NCBI GenBank assembly: GCA_914767715.1
Contig: OU612072.1
Location: forward strand, 6,326,001 to 6,390,000
Source of the DNA: Membranipora membranacea
Taxonomy: Eukaryota > Bryozoa > Gymnolaemata > Cheilostomatida > Membraniporidae
DNA: 64,000 nucleotides
Reading direction: 5' to 3'
The position numbers and the translations under genes were made by a program. Numbering within the stretch: the first letter of the stretch is position 1; each line of letters opens with the position of its first letter. Shown here in pieces: positions 15,701 to 24,691 of the stretch. The notes beneath the pieces are model-generated. The model did no database searches. It was not told the origin of the DNA and worked only from the letters and a program-made list of their open reading frames with translations.

Positions 15701-18700
15701 CATTCACTGCCAAATCTTCAGTATTACAGGAACTTAGAACTTGGACCTAGCATAGGATCCAGCACACCTGTGACTTTCTTGTGCCATGTGCAGACACTCT
15801 ACATGTCTGAGAGCAGACACGATACAGACTTGAGTCAGGGTAGTCAAAGTTATGTTCACTAAGGCATATCCCATAGTTATGATTGATGTACATAATTTCG
15901 GAGTATTTTCTCAGAGCTCTATGTAAGTAAGTAAGACTGCAGTAATGGGTCTAATGGCTCATTCTGCTAGCCCCAAGGGTGTCCATTAGCCAAATTCAAA
16001 GTAATGTATATGAGCTCAGCTGAGTGTGAAATTCATCGATCAATCAATAATGATTGATACCTTGTTGCATGATTTGTGAAAATTTTGACCTATTATGAAC
16101 ATCCACCTGTTGCACCCTGCTCCCATATAAGAAAGGGGGAGGCCCCTCCCACCCCTCATCATTCTACTATTCATTGAGTATTAAAAGCTATGGATTTTAA
16201 CTTTATATATGCACTTGTGTCTGGCATAGAATCACGAATTTTAGTTTGAAAAAGGTCCGATTCCCACAATAACACGCCACTATCCATCAAACAAAATTTT
16301 AAATTTTAAATTAGAGCCAATAGACTGAGCTCACCTCTCTTTCAGCTTCCATCTCGATGTCTGTCATACCCTCAGTAGCGACGATCACTCCTTTATGTCG
16401 GCTGGCATGGTACTTCCTTGTCATGAACTTGCTTAGGATCTGCCTATCTGCACACCAGGCAGTGATTACGGTAGCAGGAAACATCATAAATGTCACGACT
16501 CCCTCCCATATCTACAAGTTTGGCCGAAAAGCTGATGTATATACATATATATATTAGTGACATGATACTAGATGGTGAGAAAGTTTAGTAAAATAGCTCG
16601 CTTCCATACTCAGGCCTGCTAATGCTCTGTCTCATCAGTCAGTGTCGGTCTGATTATTCCTGGCCTAGGATGAAAGCATAGGGCCCCAAAGATACTAAAT
16701 TATCATTATCCCCTTTTCAATTGGTGAATAGTTTGTGGGATCAAAAGGGATTTAGTGGTAATCCTTGTATACCTTTGTTCCGTGCAGGTGCTAGATAATG
16801 ATCATGGACACTGGATTGCCACCAGTCATAACTACACTAATCAGTGAACTAACTTTTTGTTTCCATCTAAAGCCTAAGCTGTGAAATACTATGTTTATGT
16901 AGTTAGGTAGCCAATTTTTGCATACCTAAATGCCTTTGACTCCTAGCTTCTGCTAATCTAAAAAGCTGGCAAAGAATGCAGATCTGCCCAATTTGAATGT
17001 CAAAAGTCTGATTTAGTTCGGCAAACATGAGTGGGCGGGCCGGCTAGTGGTAGGCTAGTGGTAAACTCCACGACATTAATTGTTTTCCTTGGCAATACTA
17101 AAATGTTGGATCACGTAGTTATTAACCTTCCGCTAGTATTGTATTGACATTACCAGAGTCTAAAGTATATCTCTTTTGATTTATTACCACATGAATTCAT
17201 TAAGAAAAGCTGTCAATGACAGTATTGAGGTGTTTGACCTGCACACCTTGACCGGCTCATGAAGAAAATGGCAATATGATGTACTCATGAGACAATTACA
17301 AAACACTGCAACACCAGTGTATGAATTTGAAGAATTCTAAGCGCTATTGTATCTCTGAATATGGGAAAACCGGTCAAAGCTTCAAAACATTGAGATTTGA
17401 CTGCATCGAAAGCTATTACCACTTGACAAAGAGTCATTTAAATGAAAACCAGTTCAAAGAGCTTAAAATGATATGGATAGTTTGCTCTCAGAAACCAGCC
17501 ACTAACTGCCAAAATATTCAACTTTAAATGTCAATGACCGTTGCAAATGTCGAAATACCCTACCATTTGGAAAACTGCCCGAGTGATAGATTGTGTTGAC
17601 CTGTTGATGCAAGACAGACAAAAACTTTTTCTTATTAGATCTGGTGGTAGGGACAGATTGCTTGCAAAAAACACCAAAACTGGTGAAATGTATATGTGGA
17701 GATTCAAACTATCATAACGTTTTGTTTTGAATAATTCATATGAAAAGTCTCACATTAATTTCAAATGTAACATCTCACGTTAATTTCAAATGTAACAGCT
17801 GTGAAAAGAAAACACCTGCGCCCATAGTCAAACCAACATAATTTCTTTCTTTTGCACCAACACATTTTTTGGCTTCTTATCACTATTGTTCTCTTGGTAA
17901 CTACTGTATCATAATGTGAATAACTGAACTGTGGTATCCAGCAGGTTTCTAGCCTCCAATGGCCTTACCAATCGCTTTACTGTTTACCCGTATCTCAGCA
18001 CAGCAGTATGCATTTCCCCACGGTGGAATCAAGTAAATTAGCAGCCTACCCAGCTTTGCATCGCAGACAACTTACGTAACATGGCATAACCTATCATGTT
18101 ATGGAGTCAGTATGACCGATATGCAATGGGCCGCCAACACAAACATTCACAAGTTTACGCTGCGCTGTCTAGACCCAAGCGCTCTTCTCATTTTGGTGAG
18201 GAGGTACAATTTTGTGTGCGACTTAGCGGCAGCCAGTGAAATCATCAGGCAACTAATAACCTGTTAATTTTCAGCCTGCAATAATATTTGATCACATCCG
18301 CATTGTTGCAAAACTCAGTTAATTGTCCTCTCTTCGTTTATATACGGCGTTGCATCATGGGACATGAGTATCTAACACTGATGTAAAGTGTATGTTGAAA
18401 AATTGCCCTATAACCGGTTTTCCAGTCAAAACAAACCTCTTGTCAATTTCAAAAGACTTTCAACTAGCCTAATTTCATAAAAATAACCCACTATTAATTT
18501 GCTACTGAAATTCAGTAAGAGCAATGTGCAACCTTTGCAGCCTTGATGGTGGGGGAGGGGGCAAAGCTCCCACCAACAGAGCTTGTCCAGAGATGCTATA
18601 GAGTATCGATAATGCTTTTTATACATGAACTGAACTGACCTGAACCTCTCCTGGGCTGATTTGGGCGATGATTAAATATAGCCACACATAGGCGAGTACA

Positions 18701-21700
18701 CTCCAGGAGGCCGTGACAAAGAATACTCCTAAATGTCGAACTTGTCGTACCTCCGTACTTGGTATTACATAGATACACAGTCCAATAATAACGAATAAGT
18801 TAAACGCTGCCGAACCGACGATTGTACCCGGACCAAGGTCTCCAGCGCTGAAATTGTTTACTGCAAAAAAGGAAAAACAGTTGTGATTAAATCAAATACC
18901 CTATAGGAGTTTAGTTTTCACGGCATTTAGGATTCGCCTTTCGCGTTTTTGCCTAAGTAGCGAAAATTTCGTGTATCTTAAATTAAACTCACTCACCATA
19001 GTTTCATAAACAATGTACAATTATACAGGAATACACCTTACCTAAGCATGCAAGGTCGTGGGGTGTCTGCCTTGCAATCAGATGGAGGGTTATGCCCTGG
19101 GTTCGAATCCCAGTTTGGACATTTTTTTTAAATTTTCACTAGTAAGCCTACTAGCGAAATTTAGTACTAGCTAAATTTAGTATAAGGTCCAGATAGCGAA
19201 ATTAAACTCTAGCTAAATTAAACTCCTATAGGGTAGTTCAAGTACATGTAATTTTGAAGTGGCTTTTGAGCACACCCAGAGACTGTGCAAAAACTCTGTG
19301 GCTATGTCAGGTGAAGTTATTCACAGAATAGTGTCAGCTCAGGTCAACAACTAGCAAGTTCACAAGTTGTTTGTTATCACAAACACACCCCTATGAGATG
19401 ATCGGACAGACAGTCTATGGTAGATGACTGATGATAAGGTGTTAGGGTGGAGGCAAGGTGTCAAGAAGTGAAATGTGTATGATGACATTAAGAGTTTGCC
19501 TGTCAGCGACCTAGCAGTCTCTGTGTCCAGAGACAGCAGTTTATTTGTTGCCATGGCTGTCGGAATTACTACATGGATGCAATGCATGTTACAATGATGA
19601 TAATGACTAGAAAGGAAAGTATCATGTTTATGTGAATTTCAAGATCAGCAGTTATTCCCTTTTGGGAAATCCAGATTATTGCATTCTGGGAAACTGTGCA
19701 CTTTGTTTGACAAGTTACTGTGGGACTAGACTCCTCGTAGCATTGCTTTCTGGGAAATCTTACTTATTGTTAGTCTGCTAGTTCATATAGTTAATCTATA
19801 TGGAGGTTAACTATCATAGTAAACTCAACGATTTCAATCTGCCAAATATCCGTAGTTCCTTTCACAGGGCAATGTTTTCACAACTAGATCTGTAGTTTTA
19901 GCGAGATCTTACAAGCACAAATTCTTACAAGTTATAATGGATAGCATACAAGAAGGAAATAAAACTGTTCAGCATCTGGAAACAGTCTATTCGGAATGGG
20001 TTTGGTGCAACTAACTGGTGAAGGCATGGTGCAGGCCATATTCAGGTCAAATAAAAATAAAAATGGTTTTGCGTTATTATTAATGATTATTTGTAAGCGC
20101 CTGGCTTGATTTTAATCACCATGCATGGGTAGGCTCACCAAAAATAGCAAATATATTAGCAGTTAAATACCTGCTATAGATATTACACTGGTATCATGAA
20201 ACCTAATCAATGCAATTTGGTTTGCAGAGACAAGTTTACTCTTTCAAAATAGAGCTTGCGGTCTCCTGGTATGATTGTTGCCGACCATGAATAGAAGTGC
20301 CCTCATAATGGTAAAGATACTAAAGCCATTGATGAGCTTGTAACAATTTGAAAGGTTAATTATGTCGAATGCATTGCTGGTATGTACTCTTAGGTTGACC
20401 GGAGACAGATAGACCACAACCAAGGGATTGTGGGAGTTATGAGGATTTCGTGACCTGCTGGTGTTCTCATCAAGCTGATGGTAGGGAATGTATGCTATGT
20501 TGAAAATAGTTGTAACCATTGATATCAATTCATATCAATAGTTGTAACAGGTGCTTGCATCGATATAACTGTTAGTGTGTCACTGGCTTTAGCTGTCACT
20601 AAAGAGCACCTTGTATAGTCATGTCTTCCATCAATGGAATCTGAAGGTCAATAGTTGCTTTAGGCATTGAATTTGTCATTGATCCACGCAGGAAAAATAA
20701 TAGAGTCATGATATTATAATAACAATATGACCCATAATGCCTTTGCACAAATTAAGTGACCGTTGTGTGCTTTATAAGCTCGCCCACGCAATTGAGTAAA
20801 TTTCAATGATTCTTGATTTCTGTCCATGTGCATATTAACAAATAATCCATTTTCGTCAACGTATTTCAATTTTAAATAGAATCGCAAAATAACTAGGGTA
20901 TGAATAAAAAAATGGTCCCCTGACAATATGATTATCGGAAAATGTGTGAGCATTAATTTACCTGTTGGCTCAATGGCTTCAATCATCCACAAGGTCTCCA
21001 ACCTAATAATTGATTCTCAGGGTTCTATACAGATTTAGACATACAAATCTTATTCTGGCAGCTTGAGGCCTCAAAGTGTTAGCAACAAGACATTTCAGTG
21101 CTACAACATCAATTTGTCACAAATTTGATCAATTCAATCCTGAATCCTTTGAAAATCATGCCCTACTCATTCACTGTTATTGATGTAGAAACCTAATACC
21201 AAACAAGAAATCAATTTTACAAGACTTGCTACCAATGTTCTTTGAGCTATGAACACTCCGAATAAAATATTCCAATACCATCTCTCTGCATAAGTTTAGC
21301 CATTTTGTATTCATCAAGTCCTTTGGTGTAGTAAATAATTAATGCCTTCAAACTTGTAATTTAACTTTCATTCAACACTTCAACCCAGTCACTGAGATGT
21401 GGGGAACAGATGTCTGTTTCCCAGGCTATTTGATTTTTGTTAAAATTCCTTAAGTTCGATCTGTGTTACCTAGGTTCTATTTACCTATCTCTACCCCTCT
21501 CCAACCTCTTCCCTCTCCAAGCATCCAATCGTCGAGCATGTTACTAAAAATAAACCTTTGAAATGCATTGAAATGCTAAGTACTTAATTAATGTCTGAAT
21601 GGTGTAATATTTTACCATCCACAGATTAAAGATCTTTAACCACTCCCACTATACACAGGTAGGGAATGTGTGATGTATGTGTGCATCCATGCAGGGAAGT

Positions 21701-24640
21701 TTCTGATGTTGTGCCAAGTTCAGTATTTTCAGACCTGCATTAATAACATAATGTTTCAGTTTGGCAAAATATTCAAGTGGTACATGGTACATTTCAGTAC
21801 CGAACTGACACATATAGCAGACTCCCACTCAATGCATCACCGGTCACATTGTGTGCGTGAAAGTTAAACAGGATACGCAAGCAATGTTCCATAAAATATA
21901 AAAAATTATCTGTTTGCTGCTTTGTGTGCAGGAGGGTTTCAAATGTATTTGTCAAAGGTAAATGGCAGAGGGATATACTTTCCCTGTGTCTAAATCAAAA
22001 CATGATCTGTTGAGAATTTAGTCCGCTCCCATGGGACCAATATATCTATGCGTTCTCTCGATATACTAACTACCGAACTAACGAAAACTGGGAGAAAATG
22101 TGATATAACACTGGCTATTACACTCTAACTGCAAAGTGGTATTAGCAAAGTGTTTGGCCATGAAACATATGTATATACTCGTCTGAATTTCCTGGCTGAC
22201 ATTTAGTATTTGGATTAGGGGCATGTTCAACAGCATATGTGGGATGTATTCTAGCATTTTGGCTCATTCTAACTCACGCCACCGCATGACAAGCCTACTA
22301 CACCCTTTGTGCACCCGTAAAATACCAACCTAGTCACTCCAAAACGGCCATTTAGTAGCAAACGGGTTCAGAACCTAGTTAAAATCTTGTGTATCTGTAA
22401 GGCTAAAAGAGGCGGCGGCAGCTTTTCTTCACTGCCAAACATGCCTAACTAATAACATACAGCAGCTGAGCTGAGCCGGCTGAGGCAGTTAGCTATCTGA
22501 GTAATTAGCCTGCTATGTAGTGTAGGTATCATATCATCAGCTCATTATTCTACATGTTAGTTATGCTGTTCAAAGCTTGCAGGAATCAAAATCACAAGTC
22601 TTCTAGAGCAGCGAGGGCAAGATGATGATTTCGCTGCCTGCCTGCCTGACTACTATATTTAGAAACAACGCATTGCTATCTTTGCTGCCTCCTTGATATA
22701 GTAATTAACATGTCTCGCACATGGTCAACTTTTAATGGGTCAGATTGCAGTCTGGAGTAAATTTGCTGCGGTAGGGCAGGAGTAAATGTGTGTTGATACG
22801 TAATTGTCAACAATTAACACCCTGAAACAGCCTGGCGCCCACTTAAACGGTCAACTGCAATATTCGCTATCTACCTTCAGGGTATGAATTGTTGATGTGT
22901 GGCCATAAAAAGTTGAGAATCTCTAACTCATCACATAACATAATATGAGCTTCATTCAATCCCGCTGACATAATAGAGGGACCCACAATGCATTGCAAAC
23001 AGCAGAATTTCCATGTAGCAACCTCCAAACAACTCCTTTGCTATCATTGAAGCTCAATTAAAAATTATTGTAGCAACAGCTCACTATAACTTTCATTGGC
23101 AGCATTTTTCAAAACCTCAAGATCCTTTAGGCTACAGTGATGGACCCTTGTGGATTGAAAGTCTTCTTAGAGAGGATCTTATGCAGAAGATGAGAACCCT
23201 TTATTGCTAGAAGAATGGCTGTCAGGTACTCTAAAGGGCTTTTATTGGCGATTACACTAAGTTGTTGAGTAACTATTGCGTAAACATAAGGATTTCTAGA
23301 TAGACACTAGCAAGGAGAGGGTTTCAATTTATCAATCTCTAATCTTCAGTTTTCAATGGCTTTACTCCTATCAGAAGTTGTCACACCTTATGACCCACTC
23401 TACATTTTTACCCTAAAGGTGGAAAGTTTTTGAAGGAGCTAAAAACAGCTAACATTAACCCAACCTAATTACTTAACATTGACTCCTACCTCAACTAGCA
23501 AACTCTGATCTTAACTTATATTAAGTCACCCCTCCCTCCCCCTTACGTGTCCAGCTAAGCTCGAGCTAATATTTTAGGGTAGTTATCACTTGAAGAGATT
23601 TTGGACGAGTCGTGCAAGAGGCTCACAATATAGTGACCCACGATATGATTGTGATAAATTAGGGTGATAAATACATAATATGTTGCATGCGTAATTAAGT
23701 GAAATCTCAGTATACTGCCGCTGCTGTAATAGGTAGTGTGATGATTATGGTGGGTGGATAAACTGTTGTCTGTAATGAGCTGATAGTTGTGTAAACCGTT
23801 ATCGTCATCATCGTGTGAAAGGAACATTGCAGAAATTTACTGATGGCTAAAATGTGGGATGTTTTGTGGCAAGAGACTTTGATTTCTAAAGAGAAGAAGA
23901 GATTGTTGGCAGTGTGGTAGAATGTTAAAGATTGAAGAGGCAATTGAAACAGAAGCAATACAACCACAAGTTTTGACAATAGACCAAACCTAATCGAAAC
24001 ACCATCTATTAGCTGTGTGAAGCAAGCTCCATGACTAACGAAGGCATCTCAAGACCTGAAGTGTTGAGTATATCACAGAGTTAGGATATAATATATATAT
24101 ATCCTTACTCTGTGATTATATCAGGCATGTTTATGTGTCAGGATCATGTCAGATTTGCAAACATTAATACATAAATACCAGAAACTCACCTATAATCTCA
24201 AATATTGATATCATAATCTCAGGGGCAGATGATCCTAAAGCCATCAGAGTAAGATTGGACACAGTCTCGTTCCATACTTTAACAGAGACTTTCATCACTT
24301 CACCGTTTGGTCGCTTCACTATAATCTCTCGCTCTTTGGAGGTAATAACTTCGATACTAGCCATAAATCTATCGGCTATAATGGACACCCCCAGAAAAAA
24401 GTAACCTAAGCAGAGAAAGTAGACAGTTGCTCTTGCAGCTTTGTCTCCCCTTGAGATATTATCTACAGGCTCCCACATGGGGAGGATCAATCCATCTTTG
24501 CAAACAGGGATTTTAACCCCGTTGAACTCGGTGGTTGTTGACGCTGACAGGGTTGTGTTCTCGTTTTGAGCTGCTGCCATACATATTTGACTTAGAGCCA
24601 CTGCTGCCGCTACGGCGACTTTTCCTACTAGCTTGTCCAT
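592..24640 (-). CDS. NCX: Na+/Ca2+ exchanger (SLC8/NCX family), 17 coding exons
   Basis: This gene encodes a plasma-membrane antiporter that normally exports one Ca2+ in exchange for three Na+. The coding exons, in transcript order, are 24640-24190, 18860-18640, 16511-16335, 12997-12866, 12537-12420, 9672-9478, 9113-8985, 8659-8549, 8010-7836, 7479-7379, 4963-4827, 4558-4459, 2988-2854, 2482-2324, 1861-1766, 1251-1093 and 713-592. Every junction is GT-AG and the phases agree, giving 2718 bases, or 905 residues, within the usual NCX range. A signal peptide covers roughly residues 1-24. The alpha-1 repeat carries GSSAPE at 136-141, and an XIP-like basic segment lies at 246-265. Calx-beta domain 1 holds the acidic [10 protein letters not shown] at 450-459, and Calx-beta domain 2 follows DDDHAGIF at 501-508. 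An acidic stretch lies near 683-700, and the alpha-2 repeat has ALGTSIPD at 774-781. No duplicated version of the vertebrate alternatively spliced A/B exon was seen. Family assignment is certain; the paralogue number is not. Confidence 0.95.
1093..1251 (-). CDS. NCX: NCX exon 16: penultimate membrane helices
   Basis: The exon encodes [10 protein letters not shown], a short basic loop, [20 protein letters not shown] and LRRHKSV. The acceptor is ATTGTAG|GTATTG and the donor GTTG|GTAAGT. Confidence 0.94.
1766..1861 (-). CDS. NCX: NCX exon 15: alpha-2 repeat core
   Basis: The exon encodes TFASKVAA, then [20 protein letters not shown], the remainder of the alpha-2 repeat. The acceptor is CTTACAG|ACACA and the donor CTCG|GTAAGA. 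Confidence 0.95.
2324..2482 (-). CDS. NCX: NCX exon 14: helices and start of alpha-2 repeat
   Basis: The exon encodes [20 protein letters not shown], then [17 protein letters not shown] and ALGTSIP of the alpha-2 ion-binding repeat. The acceptor is GTTTACAG|ATATGG and the donor CCAG|GTAAAA. Confidence 0.95.
2739..2812. repeat. Fold-back repeat family A, copy 1
   Basis: This is a near-palindrome of about 74 bp in an NCX intron. The left arm contains GGCTCTGATTGGTTGGTGGG, and the right arm contains the matching CCCACCAATCAGAGCC and then AACACATTGGCTA. Related copies occur at 6119-6187, 9351-9430, 10747-10823 and 54514-54570, so this is a dispersed MITE-like family. Confidence 0.75.
2854..2988 (-). 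CDS. NCX: NCX exon 13: acidic stretch and membrane helix
   Basis: The exon encodes a run of Asp/Glu broken by Gly and Ser, then [20 protein letters not shown] and VPPT. This is the acidic patch and first helix of the second membrane half. The donor is CTACTG|GTTAGT. Confidence 0.94.
3979..4357. mobile_element. MITE-like inverted-repeat element of about 380 bp
   Basis: The two ends are inverted copies. GGCCGATGTTTGGCATCT near 3995 matches the complement of AGATGCAAAACATCGGCC near 4327. CAACCTGTGCTCGACGATG near 4042 matches the complement of CATCGAGCACAGGTTG near 4303. No ORF is present. The element sits in an NCX intron and is probably a non-autonomous DNA transposon; exact ends and target duplication were not fixed. 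Confidence 0.65.
4459..4558 (-). CDS. NCX: NCX exon 12
   Basis: The exon encodes [13 protein letters not shown], then [19 protein letters not shown], closely matching the family. The acceptor is TTGTTCAG|GAAAC and the donor GCAG|GTAGGG. Confidence 0.94.
4827..4963 (-). CDS. NCX: NCX exon 11: end of cytoplasmic loop
   Basis: The exon encodes [19 protein letters not shown] and KESTEFK. The acceptor is CCCACAG|GAGTAC and the donor TTCAAG|GTTAGA. Confidence 0.93.
4964..7378 (-). other. NCX intron 10, no recognised exon
   Basis: Intronic sequence between NCX exons 10 and 11. This is where vertebrate NCX1 carries cassette exons, but I found no extra family-like exon on the minus strand. Apart from the fold-back repeat at 6119-6187 I recognise nothing. 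Confidence 0.5.
6119..6187. repeat. Fold-back repeat family A, copy 2
   Basis: This is an imperfect palindrome with AATGCGTTGGC on the left and CAATCAGAGCCAACACAATG on the right, sharing the family A core. Confidence 0.65.
7379..7479 (-). CDS. NCX: NCX exon 10: Calx-beta domain 2, position of vertebrate A/B exons
   Basis: The exon encodes CDDEEYEKN and [14 protein letters not shown]. It occupies the place of the mutually exclusive A/B exons of vertebrate NCX1. No second copy was found in the flanking introns. Confidence 0.92.
7836..8010 (-). CDS. NCX: NCX exon 9: Calx-beta domain 2, first part
   Basis: The exon encodes [18 protein letters not shown], then [17 protein letters not shown]. The acceptor is CTGTAG|AGCCAG and the donor CATGA|GTAAGT, splitting a codon after two bases. 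This is the point where vertebrate NCX1 begins its alternatively spliced region. Confidence 0.93.
8549..8659 (-). CDS. NCX: NCX exon 8: link between the two Calx-beta domains
   Basis: The exon encodes the [19 protein letters not shown] junction between Ca2+-binding domains 1 and 2. The acceptor is CATTAG|GTACAG and the donor GATG|GTAGGT. Confidence 0.93.
8985..9113 (-). CDS. NCX: NCX exon 7: Ca2+-binding loop of Calx-beta domain 1
   Basis: The exon encodes APGETEKSF and then [19 protein letters not shown], which holds the acidic residues that coordinate regulatory Ca2+ in the family. The acceptor is TTAACAG|GTAC and the donor AAATG|GTAGGG. Confidence 0.94.
9351..9430. repeat. Fold-back repeat family A, copy 3
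   Basis: This is an 80 bp palindrome running from CTAGTCAATGCGTTGGCTCT to the right end CAACACATTGGCTAG. It ends 48 bp short of NCX exon 6, just downstream of its donor. Confidence 0.75.
9478..9672 (-). CDS. NCX: NCX exon 6: start of Calx-beta domain 1
   Basis: The acceptor reads TTACAG|TTGCTG and the donor TGAAG|GTTAGT. The exon encodes VYFEP, then [18 protein letters not shown] and [17 protein letters not shown], the first strands of the regulatory Ca2+-binding domain 1. Confidence 0.94.
10747..10823. repeat. Fold-back repeat family A, copy 4
   Basis: This is a 77 bp palindrome with GTTGGCTCTGATTGGCTAG on the left and AGAGCCAACACCTTGGCTAG on the right. Confidence 0.75.
11521..11597. repeat. 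77 bp hairpin
   Basis: The arms GTATGCCAAGCTGTTTATTG and CAATAAAACAGCTTAGGCAT are imperfect inverted copies around a central spacer. The hairpin sits alone in NCX intron 5. Confidence 0.6.
12420..12537 (-). CDS. NCX: NCX exon 5: cytoplasmic loop, [11 protein letters not shown] motif
   Basis: The exon encodes [19 protein letters not shown], nearly identical to the family motif before Calx-beta domain 1. The acceptor is CAAG|GTCATA and the donor CCAAG|GTATGT. Confidence 0.93.
12866..12997 (-). CDS. NCX: NCX exon 4: cytoplasmic loop, charged helical part
   Basis: The exon has 44 whole codons. The acceptor reads CTGTTAG|ATGATG and the donor GAG|GTGAGA. It encodes a highly charged helical segment including [20 protein letters not shown], which matches the ILKELKQKHPDKEIEQL part of vertebrate NCX. 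Confidence 0.9.
12998..16334 (-). other. NCX intron 3, nothing recognised
   Basis: AT-rich non-coding sequence between NCX exons 3 and 4. No exon, RNA gene or clear repeat family was seen. Confidence 0.45.
16335..16511 (-). CDS. NCX: NCX exon 3: helix and XIP-like autoinhibitory segment
   Basis: The acceptor reads TTGTAG|ATATGG and the donor GAGAG|GTGAGC. The exon encodes IWEGVVTF, a hydrophobic helix, then a basic amphipathic segment (residues 246-265) where NCX proteins carry the XIP region that sets Na+-dependent inactivation. It ends with the start of the cytoplasmic loop. Confidence 0.93.
16512..18639 (-). other. NCX intron 2, nothing recognised apart from short repeats
   Basis: Non-coding sequence. 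A tandem pair of about 30 bp (core TTAATTTCAAATGTAACA) lies at 17745-17800. A half copy of the purine-rich repeat described at 33092-33166 lies near 18548-18590. Confidence 0.45.
17745..17800. repeat. Tandem duplication, unit about 27 bp
   Basis: Two adjacent copies of CTCAC(A/G)TTAATTTCAAATGTAACA differ at one base. Confidence 0.7.
18640..18860 (-). CDS. NCX: NCX exon 2: rest of alpha-1 repeat and next membrane helices
   Basis: The acceptor reads TTTTGCAG|TAAAC. The exon encodes [19 protein letters not shown], the second half of the alpha-1 repeat, then two hydrophobic helices ending ISPGEVQ. The donor CAG|GTCAG leaves phase 0. Confidence 0.93.
18899..19233. mobile_element. 335 bp MITE with TA target duplication carrying a tRNA-like sequence
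   Basis: The left end CCCTATAGGAGTTTA and right end TAAACTCCTATAGGG are perfect 15-base inverted repeats. Each is flanked by TA (18897-18898 and 19234-19235), the target duplication of Tc1/mariner-type elements. No transposase ORF is present, so it is non-autonomous. A tRNA-Ala-like sequence lies inside at 19043-19118. The element starts 39 bp from NCX exon 2, close to that exon's acceptor and branch-point region. Confidence 0.75.
19043..19118 (+). ncRNA. tRNA-Ala(TGC)-like sequence, probable SINE head or tRNA pseudogene
   Basis: The T-arm is perfect: CTGGG, loop TTCGAAT, CCCAG, containing the Pol III B box GGTTCGAATCC at 19100-19110. An anticodon-arm-like stretch TCTGC-CTTGCAA-TCAGA has one end mismatch and would carry anticodon TGC. 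The 5' and 3' ends do not form a proper acceptor stem and the D arm is poor, so a working tRNA is unlikely. T-rich sequence follows at once and could stop Pol III. Confidence 0.5.
19236..24189 (-). other. NCX intron 1 (between coding exons 1 and 2)
   Basis: Non-coding sequence with no recognised exon. The only clear structure is a short hairpin of the TATCACAGAG family at 24070-24119. Confidence 0.45.
24070..24119. repeat. Hairpin repeat family B, copy 1
   Basis: ATCACAGAGTTAGGAT and its near-complement ATCCTTACTCTGTGAT flank an AT-dinucleotide core. Related hairpins lie at 37217-37253 and 61219-61254. Confidence 0.7.
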
Positions 24641-24691
24641 GCTTGCAGATTTTACCGCTGCTATTGCGGTGCAGCAGATTGATGCTGATTC
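24190..24691 (-). CDS. NCX: NCX exon 1: 5' UTR end, signal peptide, alpha-1 repeat
   Basis: Coding starts at the ATG at 24640, which has A at -3 and G at +4. A hydrophobic Ala/Val-rich signal peptide follows, then N-glycosylation-type NXT, then VSIIADRFM and the alpha-1 core [14 protein letters not shown]. The donor reads ATAG|GTGAGT. Upstream, TTGTTTCAG ending at 24692 is a good acceptor, so bases 24641-24691 are taken as 5' UTR. Confidence 0.92.

Noticed and set aside
19043-19118. Functional tRNA-Ala gene
   Set aside because: The T-arm and anticodon loop are good, but no acceptor stem forms and the D arm is poor. A tRNA-derived relic is more likely.
23555-23979. His/Tyr/Thr-rich minus-strand frames
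   Set aside because: Low-complexity translation of simple ATC/CAT-rich sequence within NCX intron 1.
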